The translations under genes were made by a program, and so were the position numbers. From the NCBI GenBank assembly GCA_964623815.1, contig CAZUVR010000019.1, positions 9,741 to 73,740 on the forward strand: a stretch of 64,000 nucleotides of DNA, read 5' to 3'. The notes beneath the pieces were generated by a model. The model had not been told where the DNA came from. It worked only from the letters and a program-made list of their open reading frames with translations, and searched no databases. Below are positions 43,069 to 52,889 of the stretch, piece by piece. Source of the stretch: Chroococcopsis sp964623815. Lineage in GTDB: Bacteria > Cyanobacteriota > Cyanobacteriia > Cyanobacteriales > Microcystaceae. Positions within the stretch are counted from its first letter, which is position 1; the number at the start of each line of letters is the position of its first letter.

Positions 43069-43977
43069 ATGGCAGATCAATTAATTCGGGCGACAGCGGC
43101 GGAAGGCGGCATAAGAGCAGTGGGAGTCATAACAACTAGAGCGGCCGAAGAAGCCAGACAGAGACATAAACTATCCTACGTCGCTACAGCAGCTCTGGGT
43201 AGAGCCATGTCGTGCGGCCTCTTACTAGCATCTAATATGAAAGTGCCTAGCTCTAGAGTCAATCTTCGCATGAAGGGAAACGGGCCGATGGGGGGCCTGT
43301 TCGTTGATGCGGGGCTTGATGGTACAGTGCGGGGTTACGTAGATCATCCAGAGGTAGAATTACCGCCGAATTCCCTCGGTAAACTTGATGTAGGGGGCGC
43401 TATAGGTAATGATGGCTACCTTTACGTAGTGCGGGATAAGGGTTATGGTTATCCCTACTCCAGTACCGTACAGTTAGTTTCTGGGGAAGTGGGCGACGAT
43501 GTGGCTCACTATCTATCGTCTTCGGAACAGATTCCCTCCGCGCTTCTCGTGGGTGTGTTCGTAGATAAAACGGGTGTGATAACTTCCGGAGGTATCCTGA
43601 TTCAAATATTACCCGAAGCGGCCCAAGGGGAGAGATCGGATAAACTAGTAGATATTCTCGAATCCCGCATCGGTCAGTTAGCCGGCTTTACTCCCCTATT
43701 ACGCTCGGGTAAAACCATTCAGGAAATTTTCGAGCAACTATTGGGAGATCTGGGATTAGTAATTCTCCCAGAAGTGCAGATGGTACGTTTTAACTGCAGA
43801 TGTTCGTTTGAAAGAGTTTTGGGTGCATTGAAAATTCTCGGTGAAGCGGAACTAGTAGACATCATCGAAAAAGATAAGGGCGCTGAAGCTACCTGTCAAT
43901 TCTGCGGCGAAGTCTATCAAGCTAGTGAGGCTCAATTGGTCGAACTTTTAGAAACCTTACGAGCCGAGTCTAGTTGA
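43069..43977 (+). CDS. hslO: Redox-regulated chaperone Hsp33
   Basis: Hsp33 is a zinc-binding holdase activated by oxidation, which protects unfolded proteins. The 302-residue protein has the N-terminal GYVDHPEVELPPNS and the later zinc/redox cysteines CxC (FNCRCSFER) and CxxC (ATCQFCGEVY). Both motifs are complete, so redox switching is expected. The start codon at 43069 (MADQLIRATAAEGG) matches the family. Confidence 0.95.
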   Translation: MADQLIRATAAEGGIRAVGVITTRAAEEARQRHKLSYVATAALGRAMSCGLLLASNMKVPSSRVNLRMKGNGPMGGLFVDAGLDGTVRGYVDHPEVELPPNSLGKLDVGGAIGNDGYLYVVRDKGYGYPYSSTVQLVSGEVGDDVAHYLSSSEQIPSALLVGVFVDKTGVITSGGILIQILPEAAQGERSDKLVDILESRIGQLAGFTPLLRSGKTIQEIFEQLLGDLGLVILPEVQMVRFNCRCSFERVLGALKILGEAELVDIIEKDKGAEATCQFCGEVYQASEAQLVELLETLRAESS

Positions 43978-44118
43978 ACCTAGATCCTTAGAACAAGATA
44001 CTCTATCATAGTAGATCCCTTATGGTTTTTACCTTCGGGGTGTTTATGGATAGAAATATTAATTAAAACAGCCGTATTATTTTAATCCTCTCACAATTCA
44101 TCGGAGCATTTATCGAGC

Positions 44119-47100
44119 ATGAGAAAAGACGATCGCAATTCCCCTGCAACTTACGAATACGATCCTTATTGGGGCCCGCGCTTTCTAGTGGAAGAGAGAG
44201 ACGCATGTGGTGTAGGTTTTATCGCCGATGTTAAAGGTCAAGGCAGTCATCAACTGATAGAGCAAGCGTTAGGCGCTTTAGGCTGTTTGGAACATCGCGG
44301 CGGCTGCAGCGCCGATCAAGATTCTGGCGACGGCTCGGGATTGATGACTGGGATTCCTCACGCCCTACTGGCTGACTGGTTCAACGAGCGAGGAATTACA
44401 GCCCCGTCAGAAGAAGCTTTAGGCGTGGGAATGGTTTTCTTACCTCAAGATTTAACCAGACGGGCCGAAAGTAAATCCCATATAGAAAAGATACTAAAAG
44501 ACAGAGAATTAAATCTATTAGGATGGCGGGAAGTACCTGTCAATCCTGACATATTGGGGGTACAGGCAAGAGAAAACCAGCCCCATATAGAACAGGTTTT
44601 AGTGACTTCCGTAGAGGGATTGACGGGGAAAGAATTCGATAGTCTTCTCTATATTGCTCGCTCCGAAATCGGTAAACTCTTAGCGGATGATTTCTATGTC
44701 TGTTCTTTCTCATGCCGTACCATAGTTTATAAAGGCATGGTAAGGGCGGAGATTCTGAGAGAATTTTATCTAGACCTACAAAATCCCGCTTACAGCAGCC
44801 GGTTCGCCGTCTATCACCGGCGTTTCAGCACCAATACCATGCCGAAATGGCCTCTAGCCCAACCGATGCGCCTGTTAGGACACAACGGAGAAATTAATAC
44901 CCTTCTCGGTAACATCAACTGGATGTCAGCTAGAGAGAGAAACCTGCAAACAGAAGGCTGGACATCGGAAGAATTAAATTTATTAACTCCTATAGTCAAT
45001 CCGGCTAATAGCGATTCCTATAACTTAGATAGTGTGATGGAACTGTTAGTGAGAACTGGGCGAAGTCCTCTAGAGGCGGCGATGATTCTGGTGCCGGAAG
45101 CTTACAAGAATCAACCCGAATTAAAAGATCATCCCGAGATTACCGACTTTTATGAATACTATAGCGGACTGCAGGAACCCTGGGACGGCCCCGCTTTACT
45201 GGTATTTAGCGATGGCGTAACCATAGGAGCCACCTTAGACCGTAACGGTTTAAGACCTGCCCGTTATAGTATTACTAAAGACGGCTATATAGTAGTATCT
45301 TCCGAGGCGGGTGTCGTACCTTTAGACGAATCCCTGATCGTTGAAAAAGGTCGTCTCGGCCCTGGCCAGATGATAGCCGTAGACCTGCAAAAACAAGAAA
45401 TCCTCAAAAACTGGGAAATTAAAGGGCGTATCGCTTCCGCTAAACCCTACGGAGAGTGGGTAAAATCTCAGCGCACAGTCATTGTCAATCAACCTTTTGC
45501 AGGAGTGTCGGGACTCGATAGTCGGGAGTCGTCGCAATTATTAAGTTATCAGACAGCTTTCGGTTATACGGCGGAAGATGTGGATATGGTAATCATCCCG
45601 ATGGCAGCCCAGGGCAAAGAAGCTACTTTCTGTATGGGGGATGATGTACCCCTCGCGGTACTGTCGGATAAACCCCGCCTCCTCTACGACTATTTTAAAC
45701 AACGCTTTGCTCAGGTGACGAACCCGCCGATCGATCCCCTCCGGGAAAGTCTCGTCATGTCTCTGACTATGTATTTAGGTCGTCGCGGCAATATTCTTAA
45801 ATTAGGTGTAGACGACGCTCACCTGTTAAAACTGGATACTCCAGTTTTAAATAAAGCTGAATTGGATACGATCATAGCCTCCAGTTATAAAGTAGCCGGA
45901 CTATCCACCCTATTTGATCTCACCGCCGGGCCCGATGGATTGGAAAAAGCGATCGCCAAACTGTGCGCGGAAGCGGTAGAAAAAGTGGAAGCGGGCGCAG
46001 AAATCTTGATCCTCAGCGACAGGGGCGCTCTGAACGAATCCACCAGCTATATTCCTCCCTTACTCGCTGTAGGTGCGGTACACCATCACCTCATCCGTCA
46101 GGGTTTACGCCTGAAAGCTTCCATAGTAGTAGATACCGCCCAGTGTTGGAGTACCCACCATTTTGCCTGCCTGATCGGTTACGGTGCTTCGGCAGTGTGT
46201 CCCTATTTAACCATAGAGACGATCGAGGCTTGGTGGCACGATCCGAAAACTCAGAAGATGATGGAAAACGGCAAGGTAGAGAACGTGAGTTTCGAGAAAG
46301 CCCTAAGTAACTTCCGTAAGTCGATCGAGGCGGGATTACTAAAAATCCTTTCTAAGATGGGTATATCGCTCCTCTCTTCCTATCACGGTGCCCAAATCTT
46401 TGAAGCCATCGGACTCGGCCCCGAACTGGTTAAATTAGCCTTCAACGGTACTACCAGCAGAGTCGGGGGTTTAACAGTGGCGGAAGTGGCACAGGAAATA
46501 ATAACCTTCCACAGTAAAGCTTTCCCCGCTCTCACCGCCAAGAAGTTAGAAAATTACGGTTTCGTCAACTATCGTCCGGGCGGCGAATATCATATGAACT
46601 CCCCTGAAATGGCTAAAGCTCTACATAAAGCTGTAGAGAGCCATAATAAGGGGGAGGCTTACGACCATTATGAAACTTACCGCCAATATCTAGAAAATCG
46701 TCCCGTGACGGCTTTAAGAGATTTATTGGATTTACAGAGCGATCGCCCCTCTATCCCGGTTGAAGAAGTGGAATCGGTGGAATCGATAGTCAAACGCTTC
46801 TGTACTGGCGGTATGTCCCTCGGTGCCCTATCCCGTGAAGCTCACGAAACTTTAGCGATCGCCATGAATCGTATCGGTGGTAAATCCAACTCCGGCGAGG
46901 GGGGAGAAGATCCCCTGCGTTACACCGTGTTAGGCGATGTGGACGAAAACGGCGTTTCGGCTACTTTCTCCCACCTCAAGGGTTTGAAAAACGGCGACAC
47001 CGCGAACTCGGCTATTAAACAGGTAGCGTCGGGAAGATTTGGGGTAACGCCGGAATATTTAATGAGCGCTCAACAGATCGAAATCAAAATGGCGCAGGGA

Positions 47101-48741
47101 GCGAAACCGGGTGAAGGTGGACAACTACCAGGCCCGAAAGTCAGCCCCTATATCGCCATGTTACGGAGATCGAAACCAGGCGTATCGCTCATATCGCCCC
47201 CGCCCCACCACGATATTTACTCGATCGAAGATCTAGCTCAGTTAATCTATGACCTACACCAAATTAATCCGGCGGCGCAAGTTTCGGTGAAATTGGTAGC
47301 AGAAATCGGTATAGGCACGATCGCCGCAGGTGTGGCTAAAGCTAACGCCGACATCATCCAGATTTCCGGTCACGACGGCGGTACTGGTGCATCTCCTCTA
47401 AGTTCCATCAAACACGCCGGTAGCCCCTGGGAATTAGGAGTAACGGAAGTACATCGTATGTTATTGGAGAATAAATTGCGCGATCGCGTACTGCTCCGGG
47501 CGGATGGTGGTTTAAAAACCGGTTGGGATGTATTGATCGCGGCTCTCATGGGTGCGGAAGAGTTTGGCTTCGGCTCGATCGCTATGATCTCCGAAGGCTG
47601 TATTATGGCTCGTATCTGTCATACCAATAACTGCCCCGTAGGTGTAGCCACTCAACAGGAACGTTTACGCCAACGTTTTACCGGTGTCCCCGGCCATGTG
47701 GTCAATTTCTTCTACTTCATCGCCGAGGAATTGCGCTCTCTCCTAGCCCATCTCGGTTATCGTAATTTGGATGAGGTGATCGGCCGTAGCGATTTATTAA
47801 AAGTACGGGAGGGCGTGCAGTTAACTAAAACTCAAGGTTTAAACCTGGATTGTTTGCTCAACCTGCCCGATGTGAAGAACGACCGTTCCTGGTTACAACA
47901 CGAACCGGTACACGGTAACGGCCCCGTTCTCGATGATGAAATCTTAGCCGACGCGGAAGTAATGGCGGCGATTGAATCTCAGGGTACGGTGACGAAAACG
48001 ATCGAGCTAGTTAACACCGATCGTACCGTAAGCACACGTATCGCTGGCACCATTGCCAAAAAATATGGTAATGACGGCTTCGAGGGAGAAATTAAACTGC
48101 AATTTAAAGGTAGCGCTGGTCAGAGCTTCGGAGCTTTCAACCTGCCCGGAATGAAACTGCACTTAGAAGGTGAAGCTAATGATTATGTAGGCAAAGGAAT
48201 GTACGGCGGTGAAATCGTTATAGTTCCTCCTGCCGGGGTCAATTACGATCCCGCCGCGAACGTGATCATCGGTAATACCTGCCTCTACGGTGCCACTGGC
48301 GGGGTTCTCTACGCCAACGGCCGCGCCGGGGAAAGATTTGCCGTGCGAAACTCGAAAGCTGTAGCCGTGATTGAGGGAGCTGGCGATCATTGTTGTGAAT
48401 ATATGACCGGAGGTGTAATTGTCGTTCTCGGTTCCGTAGGGCGCAACGTGGGCGCGGGAATGACCGGCGGTTTAGCCTATTTCCTAGATGAGGATGGGTC
48501 TTTTAGCGAAAAAGTCAACCCTGAAATTATTAAGATTCAACGGGTAGGGACTGTAGCGGGTGAGGCTCAGTTAAAAGGCTTGATCGAGGCTCACGTAGCC
48601 GCCACCAGTAGCGCCAAAGGCAAAGCCATCTTAGAGGATTGGTCAACCTATCTGGGCAAATTCTGGCAGGCGGTGCCTCCTTCCGAATCCAATAGCCCCG
48701 AATCGCAAAGCGAGACGGAAAAAACCCTAACCTCGGTGTAA
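44119..48741 (+). CDS. gltS: Ferredoxin-dependent glutamate synthase
   Basis: This 1540-residue enzyme (also called glsF) makes glutamate from glutamine and 2-oxoglutarate using ferredoxin electrons. Cys30 in DACGVGFIAD is the glutaminase nucleophile exposed after propeptide cleavage. The FMN-binding synthase region carries GHDGGTGASPLSS, and the 3Fe-4S cysteines lie in CIMARICHTNNCPVGVAT. The C-terminal beta-helix is Gly-rich. A heptamer-like stretch near 45505 encodes SGLDSRESS and may be an insertion. It is preceded by a 141-nt gap without a clear NtcA box. A long terminator-type repeat follows. Confidence 0.96.
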   Translation: MRKDDRNSPATYEYDPYWGPRFLVEERDACGVGFIADVKGQGSHQLIEQALGALGCLEHRGGCSADQDSGDGSGLMTGIPHALLADWFNERGITAPSEEALGVGMVFLPQDLTRRAESKSHIEKILKDRELNLLGWREVPVNPDILGVQARENQPHIEQVLVTSVEGLTGKEFDSLLYIARSEIGKLLADDFYVCSFSCRTIVYKGMVRAEILREFYLDLQNPAYSSRFAVYHRRFSTNTMPKWPLAQPMRLLGHNGEINTLLGNINWMSARERNLQTEGWTSEELNLLTPIVNPANSDSYNLDSVMELLVRTGRSPLEAAMILVPEAYKNQPELKDHPEITDFYEYYSGLQEPWDGPALLVFSDGVTIGATLDRNGLRPARYSITKDGYIVVSSEAGVVPLDESLIVEKGRLGPGQMIAVDLQKQEILKNWEIKGRIASAKPYGEWVKSQRTVIVNQPFAGVSGLDSRESSQLLSYQTAFGYTAEDVDMVIIPMAAQGKEATFCMGDDVPLAVLSDKPRLLYDYFKQRFAQVTNPPIDPLRESLVMSLTMYLGRRGNILKLGVDDAHLLKLDTPVLNKAELDTIIASSYKVAGLSTLFDLTAGPDGLEKAIAKLCAEAVEKVEAGAEILILSDRGALNESTSYIPPLLAVGAVHHHLIRQGLRLKASIVVDTAQCWSTHHFACLIGYGASAVCPYLTIETIEAWWHDPKTQKMMENGKVENVSFEKALSNFRKSIEAGLLKILSKMGISLLSSYHGAQIFEAIGLGPELVKLAFNGTTSRVGGLTVAEVAQEIITFHSKAFPALTAKKLENYGFVNYRPGGEYHMNSPEMAKALHKAVESHNKGEAYDHYETYRQYLENRPVTALRDLLDLQSDRPSIPVEEVESVESIVKRFCTGGMSLGALSREAHETLAIAMNRIGGKSNSGEGGEDPLRYTVLGDVDENGVSATFSHLKGLKNGDTANSAIKQVASGRFGVTPEYLMSAQQIEIKMAQGAKPGEGGQLPGPKVSPYIAMLRRSKPGVSLISPPPHHDIYSIEDLAQLIYDLHQINPAAQVSVKLVAEIGIGTIAAGVAKANADIIQISGHDGGTGASPLSSIKHAGSPWELGVTEVHRMLLENKLRDRVLLRADGGLKTGWDVLIAALMGAEEFGFGSIAMISEGCIMARICHTNNCPVGVATQQERLRQRFTGVPGHVVNFFYFIAEELRSLLAHLGYRNLDEVIGRSDLLKVREGVQLTKTQGLNLDCLLNLPDVKNDRSWLQHEPVHGNGPVLDDEILADAEVMAAIESQGTVTKTIELVNTDRTVSTRIAGTIAKKYGNDGFEGEIKLQFKGSAGQSFGAFNLPGMKLHLEGEANDYVGKGMYGGEIVIVPPAGVNYDPAANVIIGNTCLYGATGGVLYANGRAGERFAVRNSKAVAVIEGAGDHCCEYMTGGVIVVLGSVGRNVGAGMTGGLAYFLDEDGSFSEKVNPEIIKIQRVGTVAGEAQLKGLIEAHVAATSSAKGKAILEDWSTYLGKFWQAVPPSESNSPESQSETEKTLTSV

Positions 48742-48758
48742 GGGGACAAGTGAGATAA

Positions 48759-48811
48759 GAGGGGTGAGAAAAGAAAATTTCTGGCTCCTTTTTTCTCTTT
48801 ACTCACTCCTC
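48759..48811 (+). terminator. Terminator-like long inverted repeat after gltS
   Basis: GAGGGGTGAGAAAAGAAAA pairs imperfectly with TTTTTTCTCTTTACTCACTCCTC over about 20 bp. It starts 17 nt after the gltS stop. The GAGAAAAG style is like the repeat at 127-198. Confidence 0.6.
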
Positions 48812-48932
48812 AACCATAAATTCACCTTTAAGGTAGATTAAAAATATCTTTTTCTCTGGTTAAGTGTCCATAGGATAGGGATTTTAATTGCTGAGGTTCA
48901 AGAATATTCGTCCTCTTGCAGTCTTTTAAGAG

Positions 48933-48941
48933 AAAGGAGGT
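48933..48941 (+). promoter_or_regulatory. Strong ribosome-binding site deciding a GTG start
   Basis: AAAGGAGGT at 48933-48941 is near-perfect and lies 6 nt before the GTG at 48948, favouring GTG over the ATG at 48969 (MERLFTQ) for the histidine kinase gene. Confidence 0.7.
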
Positions 48942-48947
48942 AAAACG

Positions 48948-51900
48948 GTGAGACAGAGAGAGGGGACGATGGAGCGACTATTTACCCAAAAAAGCGAAAT
49001 AGGTATGTTAGCTCGCTCTCTAGATTGGTCGGCGACTTCTCTGGGCCCGCTGACTAATTGGCAACAAAGCCTGAAAACCGCCGTGAGTATGTGCCTTAAT
49101 TGCCCTGTTCCTGGAGTGGTTTGGTGGGGGTCAGAATTTATCAGTTTTTATAACGATGCCTGCAAATCTATCTTAGGAAGCGATAAATATAGAGCGGCTA
49201 TAGGTCAAATAGGTTCTCATGGATGGTCAAAAATCTGGCATCTGATCGCTCCTGGATTACACTCAGTTTTAGCAACTGGAGAAGTGAGCGACTGCGATAC
49301 TCAGAGATTTTCTCTATACTGTGGGGATGTATATTATAAAGTTTCTCACAGTCCCATCTTTGATGAAAGGGGAAAGATAGGGGGTGTATTCACTGTCTTC
49401 ACCGAAAGTAAAGAGCCTGAAGAAACCGAGGCGCAATTACAGGAAAGTAGATATTTTATCGAGAAGATAGCCGAAACGATACCGGGAATACTTTATGTAT
49501 ACGATTTAGTCGAAGAGCGCAATATTTACGTTAACAAACAGATCACTAAAATACTGGGCTATAGCGAAGAATGGGTGAAACAAGTTTGCTCCAATCTCCT
49601 ACCGATTCTGCTCCACCCTGAAGATCTGGCTAAATTGCCCGAATATATGAGCAAATTCGAGCAAGCCGAAGACGGTGAAATCATCGAGTTAGAATATAGG
49701 ATGCAACACTCTAACGGTGAATGGCGATGGTTTCACGGGCGGGGAGTGGTTTTCAGTAGAACTGCCTCGGGAGCGCCCAAACAGATTTTAGGAATAGCGG
49801 CCGATATTAGCGAAAATAAAGAGAGAGAAATCGCTCTGCGAGCCAGTGAGGAGAGATTTCGTTTGGTGACGGAGGCGGCTAACGGGCTGATTTTTGATTG
49901 GGATTTACAAAGCGGTGAGGTTTATCGCTCCGCGCAACTCTACGATCTCATCGGTGTCCCTGTTTCTGAGGCGGAGCCTATCCCCTGTTGGTGGCACCAA
50001 AGAATTCACCCCGAGGATATGGCGCGTTTTAAAGAAGTTATACCCCATTTATTAACGGGCGATCGGGTTCTCTGTGAGAGTGAGTACCGGCTACGTCACG
50101 AACGGGGTCATTGGATTAACGTATGGGAAAGGAGCCGTTTAGTGAGAAATGACTGCGGGGAAGTAATCCGCATTCTCGGCTGTACGATCGATATTAGCGA
50201 TCGCGTTCGCAGTCAGACGGAATTAAGTTTATTGATTGAGACTATCCCCCAACAGATTTGGAGAGCTTTACCGAACGGAGAGATAGATTATGTGAACTCT
50301 CGCTGCGGAGAGCGCTTCGGTGTCACTCTTGAGCAAGTCAGATCTTGGGGTTGGACTAATTTCATCCATCCTGAAGATCTGCCATTGTTGCTTCATAAAT
50401 GGAAACTAGCGCTCAAAAACGGTTGTTTTTTAGAAATGGAAACGAGAATACTCTGCGCCGATGGAGAGTATCGCTGGTTTTTAGCTCAAGCGGTACCGCT
50501 TTACAATGAGCGCGGCGAGATAGTTAAATGGTACGGCACCAATACAGATATACACGCCCGCTTAGAAGCGGAAAAGAATCTGCGTCAGAGTCAAATTCAA
50601 TTACAACAACAACTAGCGGAAATAGAAGCTATCTACCAAACCGCGCCGATCGGTCTGGCGATATTAGATAAAGATTTACGTTTCCTCCGCATCAATCGGC
50701 GCTTAGCGGAAATTAATGGCTTATCCGCAGAGATACATATAGGGCGACGGGTTCGAGAATTGTTGCCCCAATTGGCAGGGACAGCAGAACCGCTATTACT
50801 CGGGCTGATCGAGACGGCTGAACCTTTATTGAATGTGGAAATACAGGGGGAAACCCCCGCCCTACCGGGAGTAAACCGCGTTTGGTTAGAACACTTCCTC
50901 CCCCTAAAAAACGGTGAGGAAGTAACCGGTATCAGTATCGTGTGTGAAGAAATTACCGATCGGATACGCATAGAGTCAGCTTTACGAGAAAGCGAAGAAA
51001 AATTTCGTCAGCTAGCCGAAAACATCGTCGATATGGTTTTTTGGATCTACGATATGCGTGTTAATAAGGTTATCTATGTCAGTAGCGCCTATGAAAGAGT
51101 TTGGGGAATTTCATCTGCTACTTTGTTGGAAAATCCCCCTCAATGGTTAGAGGTAATTCATCCAGACGATATTGAAGCAGTCAGACAAACTATAGTTGAA
51201 AGGGACATTAGTGGAAGTTTCGAGCTAAAATACCGCATCATTCGCCCGGATGGTTCTGGTCGTTGGATACACGATCGGGGTTTCCCTATTTTAGACTCTT
51301 CCGGCAAGCCTTATAGAATCGTGGGTATTGCCGAGGATATTACGCCCAGTATTAACGCAGAAACAGCTCTCAAAGAAACTAGCGATCGTCTGAATCTCGC
51401 CCTCAAGAGCGCACCCCTATCTCTTTTCAATCAAGATCGGGATCTGCGTTATACCTGGATTTATAATCCTACCCATAACTTTACGATCGAAGATATAATC
51501 GGGCGACGGGATGAAGATTTAACCTCAGCTCCGAGCGCGGCTGAGCTAACCCGTATTAAAACCCAAGTCCTAAGCACGGGCATAGGCACTAGAAAAGAAG
51601 TAAAACTGGTGAATGGGCAGAATATTTCTTACTATGATCTAACCGTCGAACCGATCAGAGACGATAACGAAGATATTATCGGCGTTACTTGCGCTGCGGT
51701 AGATATTAGCGAAAGGGTGAAAGCCGAAGAGGCACTACGACAAAGCGAGGCGCGGTTAAAGCAATTGGTAGAATTAAACCTGCTTGGTGTTATGTTCTGG
51801 CATATCAACGGCGAGATCATCGATGCCAACGATGCTTTTTTAAATATGATCGGCTATACTCGCTCCGAGTTAGAAGCGGGCCTATTGAACTGGCGAGCCA

Positions 51901-52889
51901 TCACTCAACCGGAACAAATACATATTAGCGAAACCTCTCTCTTGAGAATGCGGCGCAATGCTTCCGACTCGATCGAAAAAGAATATATTCGCAAAGATGG
52001 GAAGCGGGTGCCCGTTCTACTAGGGGGAGTCATGTTTAAGGATTCCGAAGAGTTAGGCGTGAGCTTCGTCGTCGATATGACTGAGCAAAAACGGGCCGAG
52101 GTGGAATTACAACTCCAGGCCAGTGAATTGAAAAAACTCAATTCCGCCCTTAAGCAAACTACCGCTAAGCTGACCCAACGCAATCAGGAGTTAGATTGCT
52201 TCGTGTATACAGTATCTCACGATCTCAAGGCTCCTTTACGGGCTATCTCTAATCTAACCGATTGGCTGGCGGAAGATTTACAAGACAAATTAGACGAGGA
52301 CAATCTCCGCCAGATGCAACTTCTTCAGAATCGGGTGGTGCGGATGGCATCCTTAATCGATGGATTATTGGTCTATTCGCGTATCGGGCGCACCGAGGTG
52401 GCGACGGAAGATGTAAACGTGAATCAATTGATCGCTGAAATTATCGATTCTCTCGCACCTCCTCCCTCTTTTAGGATTAGTGTCGAGGCTCGATTGCCAG
52501 TTTTCTCAACCCGAAAATTACTCCTGTTTCAAGTGTTGTCTAATTTGATCGGTAACGCCATTAAACATAATGATAAGGGAGAGGGAAACATCGATATTTC
52601 CGCTCGCTTCGACGGTGAAGTTTATAGGTTTTCCGTCGCCGATAATGGCCCGGGTATCGAAAAGCAAAATCAAGAGCGCATTTTTGGTATCTTCCAAACC
52701 CTCAAGAGCCGAGACGTTCAAGAGAATACTGGTATCGGGTTATCCATAGTCAAGAAAATCGTCGAAACGGAGGGGGGTTCTATCTGGCTCGACTCGGAAC
52801 CGGGTAAAGGCTCCCTCTTTAGCTTTACTTGGCCCCCCTCTAGTGGGGAGTCGCAAGTCGGGGATATAAATTTATGTAGCCCTATCTAA
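48948..52889 (+). CDS. Large multi-PAS sensor histidine kinase
   Basis: This 1313-residue cytoplasmic histidine kinase lacks evident membrane segments. Residues 1-155 are a divergent sensor domain (LGPLTNWQQSLKTAVSMCLN) found in cyanobacterial kinases. About seven PAS/PAC units follow to about 1070, several of the PAS_3 type with the motif YRxxxxDG.RRW. A HisKA domain has the phospho-acceptor His1091 in TVSHDLKAPLRAI. The ATPase domain is complete: NLIGNAIKHN, DNGPGIE, and GIGLSIVKKI. No response regulator gene is next to it, and no receiver domain is fused. The 3' end carries heptamer-like DNA encoding SGESQVGD. It overlaps sbcC by 4 nt. Confidence 0.92.
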   Translation: MRQREGTMERLFTQKSEIGMLARSLDWSATSLGPLTNWQQSLKTAVSMCLNCPVPGVVWWGSEFISFYNDACKSILGSDKYRAAIGQIGSHGWSKIWHLIAPGLHSVLATGEVSDCDTQRFSLYCGDVYYKVSHSPIFDERGKIGGVFTVFTESKEPEETEAQLQESRYFIEKIAETIPGILYVYDLVEERNIYVNKQITKILGYSEEWVKQVCSNLLPILLHPEDLAKLPEYMSKFEQAEDGEIIELEYRMQHSNGEWRWFHGRGVVFSRTASGAPKQILGIAADISENKEREIALRASEERFRLVTEAANGLIFDWDLQSGEVYRSAQLYDLIGVPVSEAEPIPCWWHQRIHPEDMARFKEVIPHLLTGDRVLCESEYRLRHERGHWINVWERSRLVRNDCGEVIRILGCTIDISDRVRSQTELSLLIETIPQQIWRALPNGEIDYVNSRCGERFGVTLEQVRSWGWTNFIHPEDLPLLLHKWKLALKNGCFLEMETRILCADGEYRWFLAQAVPLYNERGEIVKWYGTNTDIHARLEAEKNLRQSQIQLQQQLAEIEAIYQTAPIGLAILDKDLRFLRINRRLAEINGLSAEIHIGRRVRELLPQLAGTAEPLLLGLIETAEPLLNVEIQGETPALPGVNRVWLEHFLPLKNGEEVTGISIVCEEITDRIRIESALRESEEKFRQLAENIVDMVFWIYDMRVNKVIYVSSAYERVWGISSATLLENPPQWLEVIHPDDIEAVRQTIVERDISGSFELKYRIIRPDGSGRWIHDRGFPILDSSGKPYRIVGIAEDITPSINAETALKETSDRLNLALKSAPLSLFNQDRDLRYTWIYNPTHNFTIEDIIGRRDEDLTSAPSAAELTRIKTQVLSTGIGTRKEVKLVNGQNISYYDLTVEPIRDDNEDIIGVTCAAVDISERVKAEEALRQSEARLKQLVELNLLGVMFWHINGEIIDANDAFLNMIGYTRSELEAGLLNWRAITQPEQIHISETSLLRMRRNASDSIEKEYIRKDGKRVPVLLGGVMFKDSEELGVSFVVDMTEQKRAEVELQLQASELKKLNSALKQTTAKLTQRNQELDCFVYTVSHDLKAPLRAISNLTDWLAEDLQDKLDEDNLRQMQLLQNRVVRMASLIDGLLVYSRIGRTEVATEDVNVNQLIAEIIDSLAPPPSFRISVEARLPVFSTRKLLLFQVLSNLIGNAIKHNDKGEGNIDISARFDGEVYRFSVADNGPGIEKQNQERIFGIFQTLKSRDVQENTGIGLSIVKKIVETEGGSIWLDSEPGKGSLFSFTWPPSSGESQVGDINLCSPI

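Noticed and set aside
44814..46310. Several short frames opposite or inside gltS
   Set aside because: gltS is continuous with catalytic and Fe-S motifs; these frames show no domain evidence.
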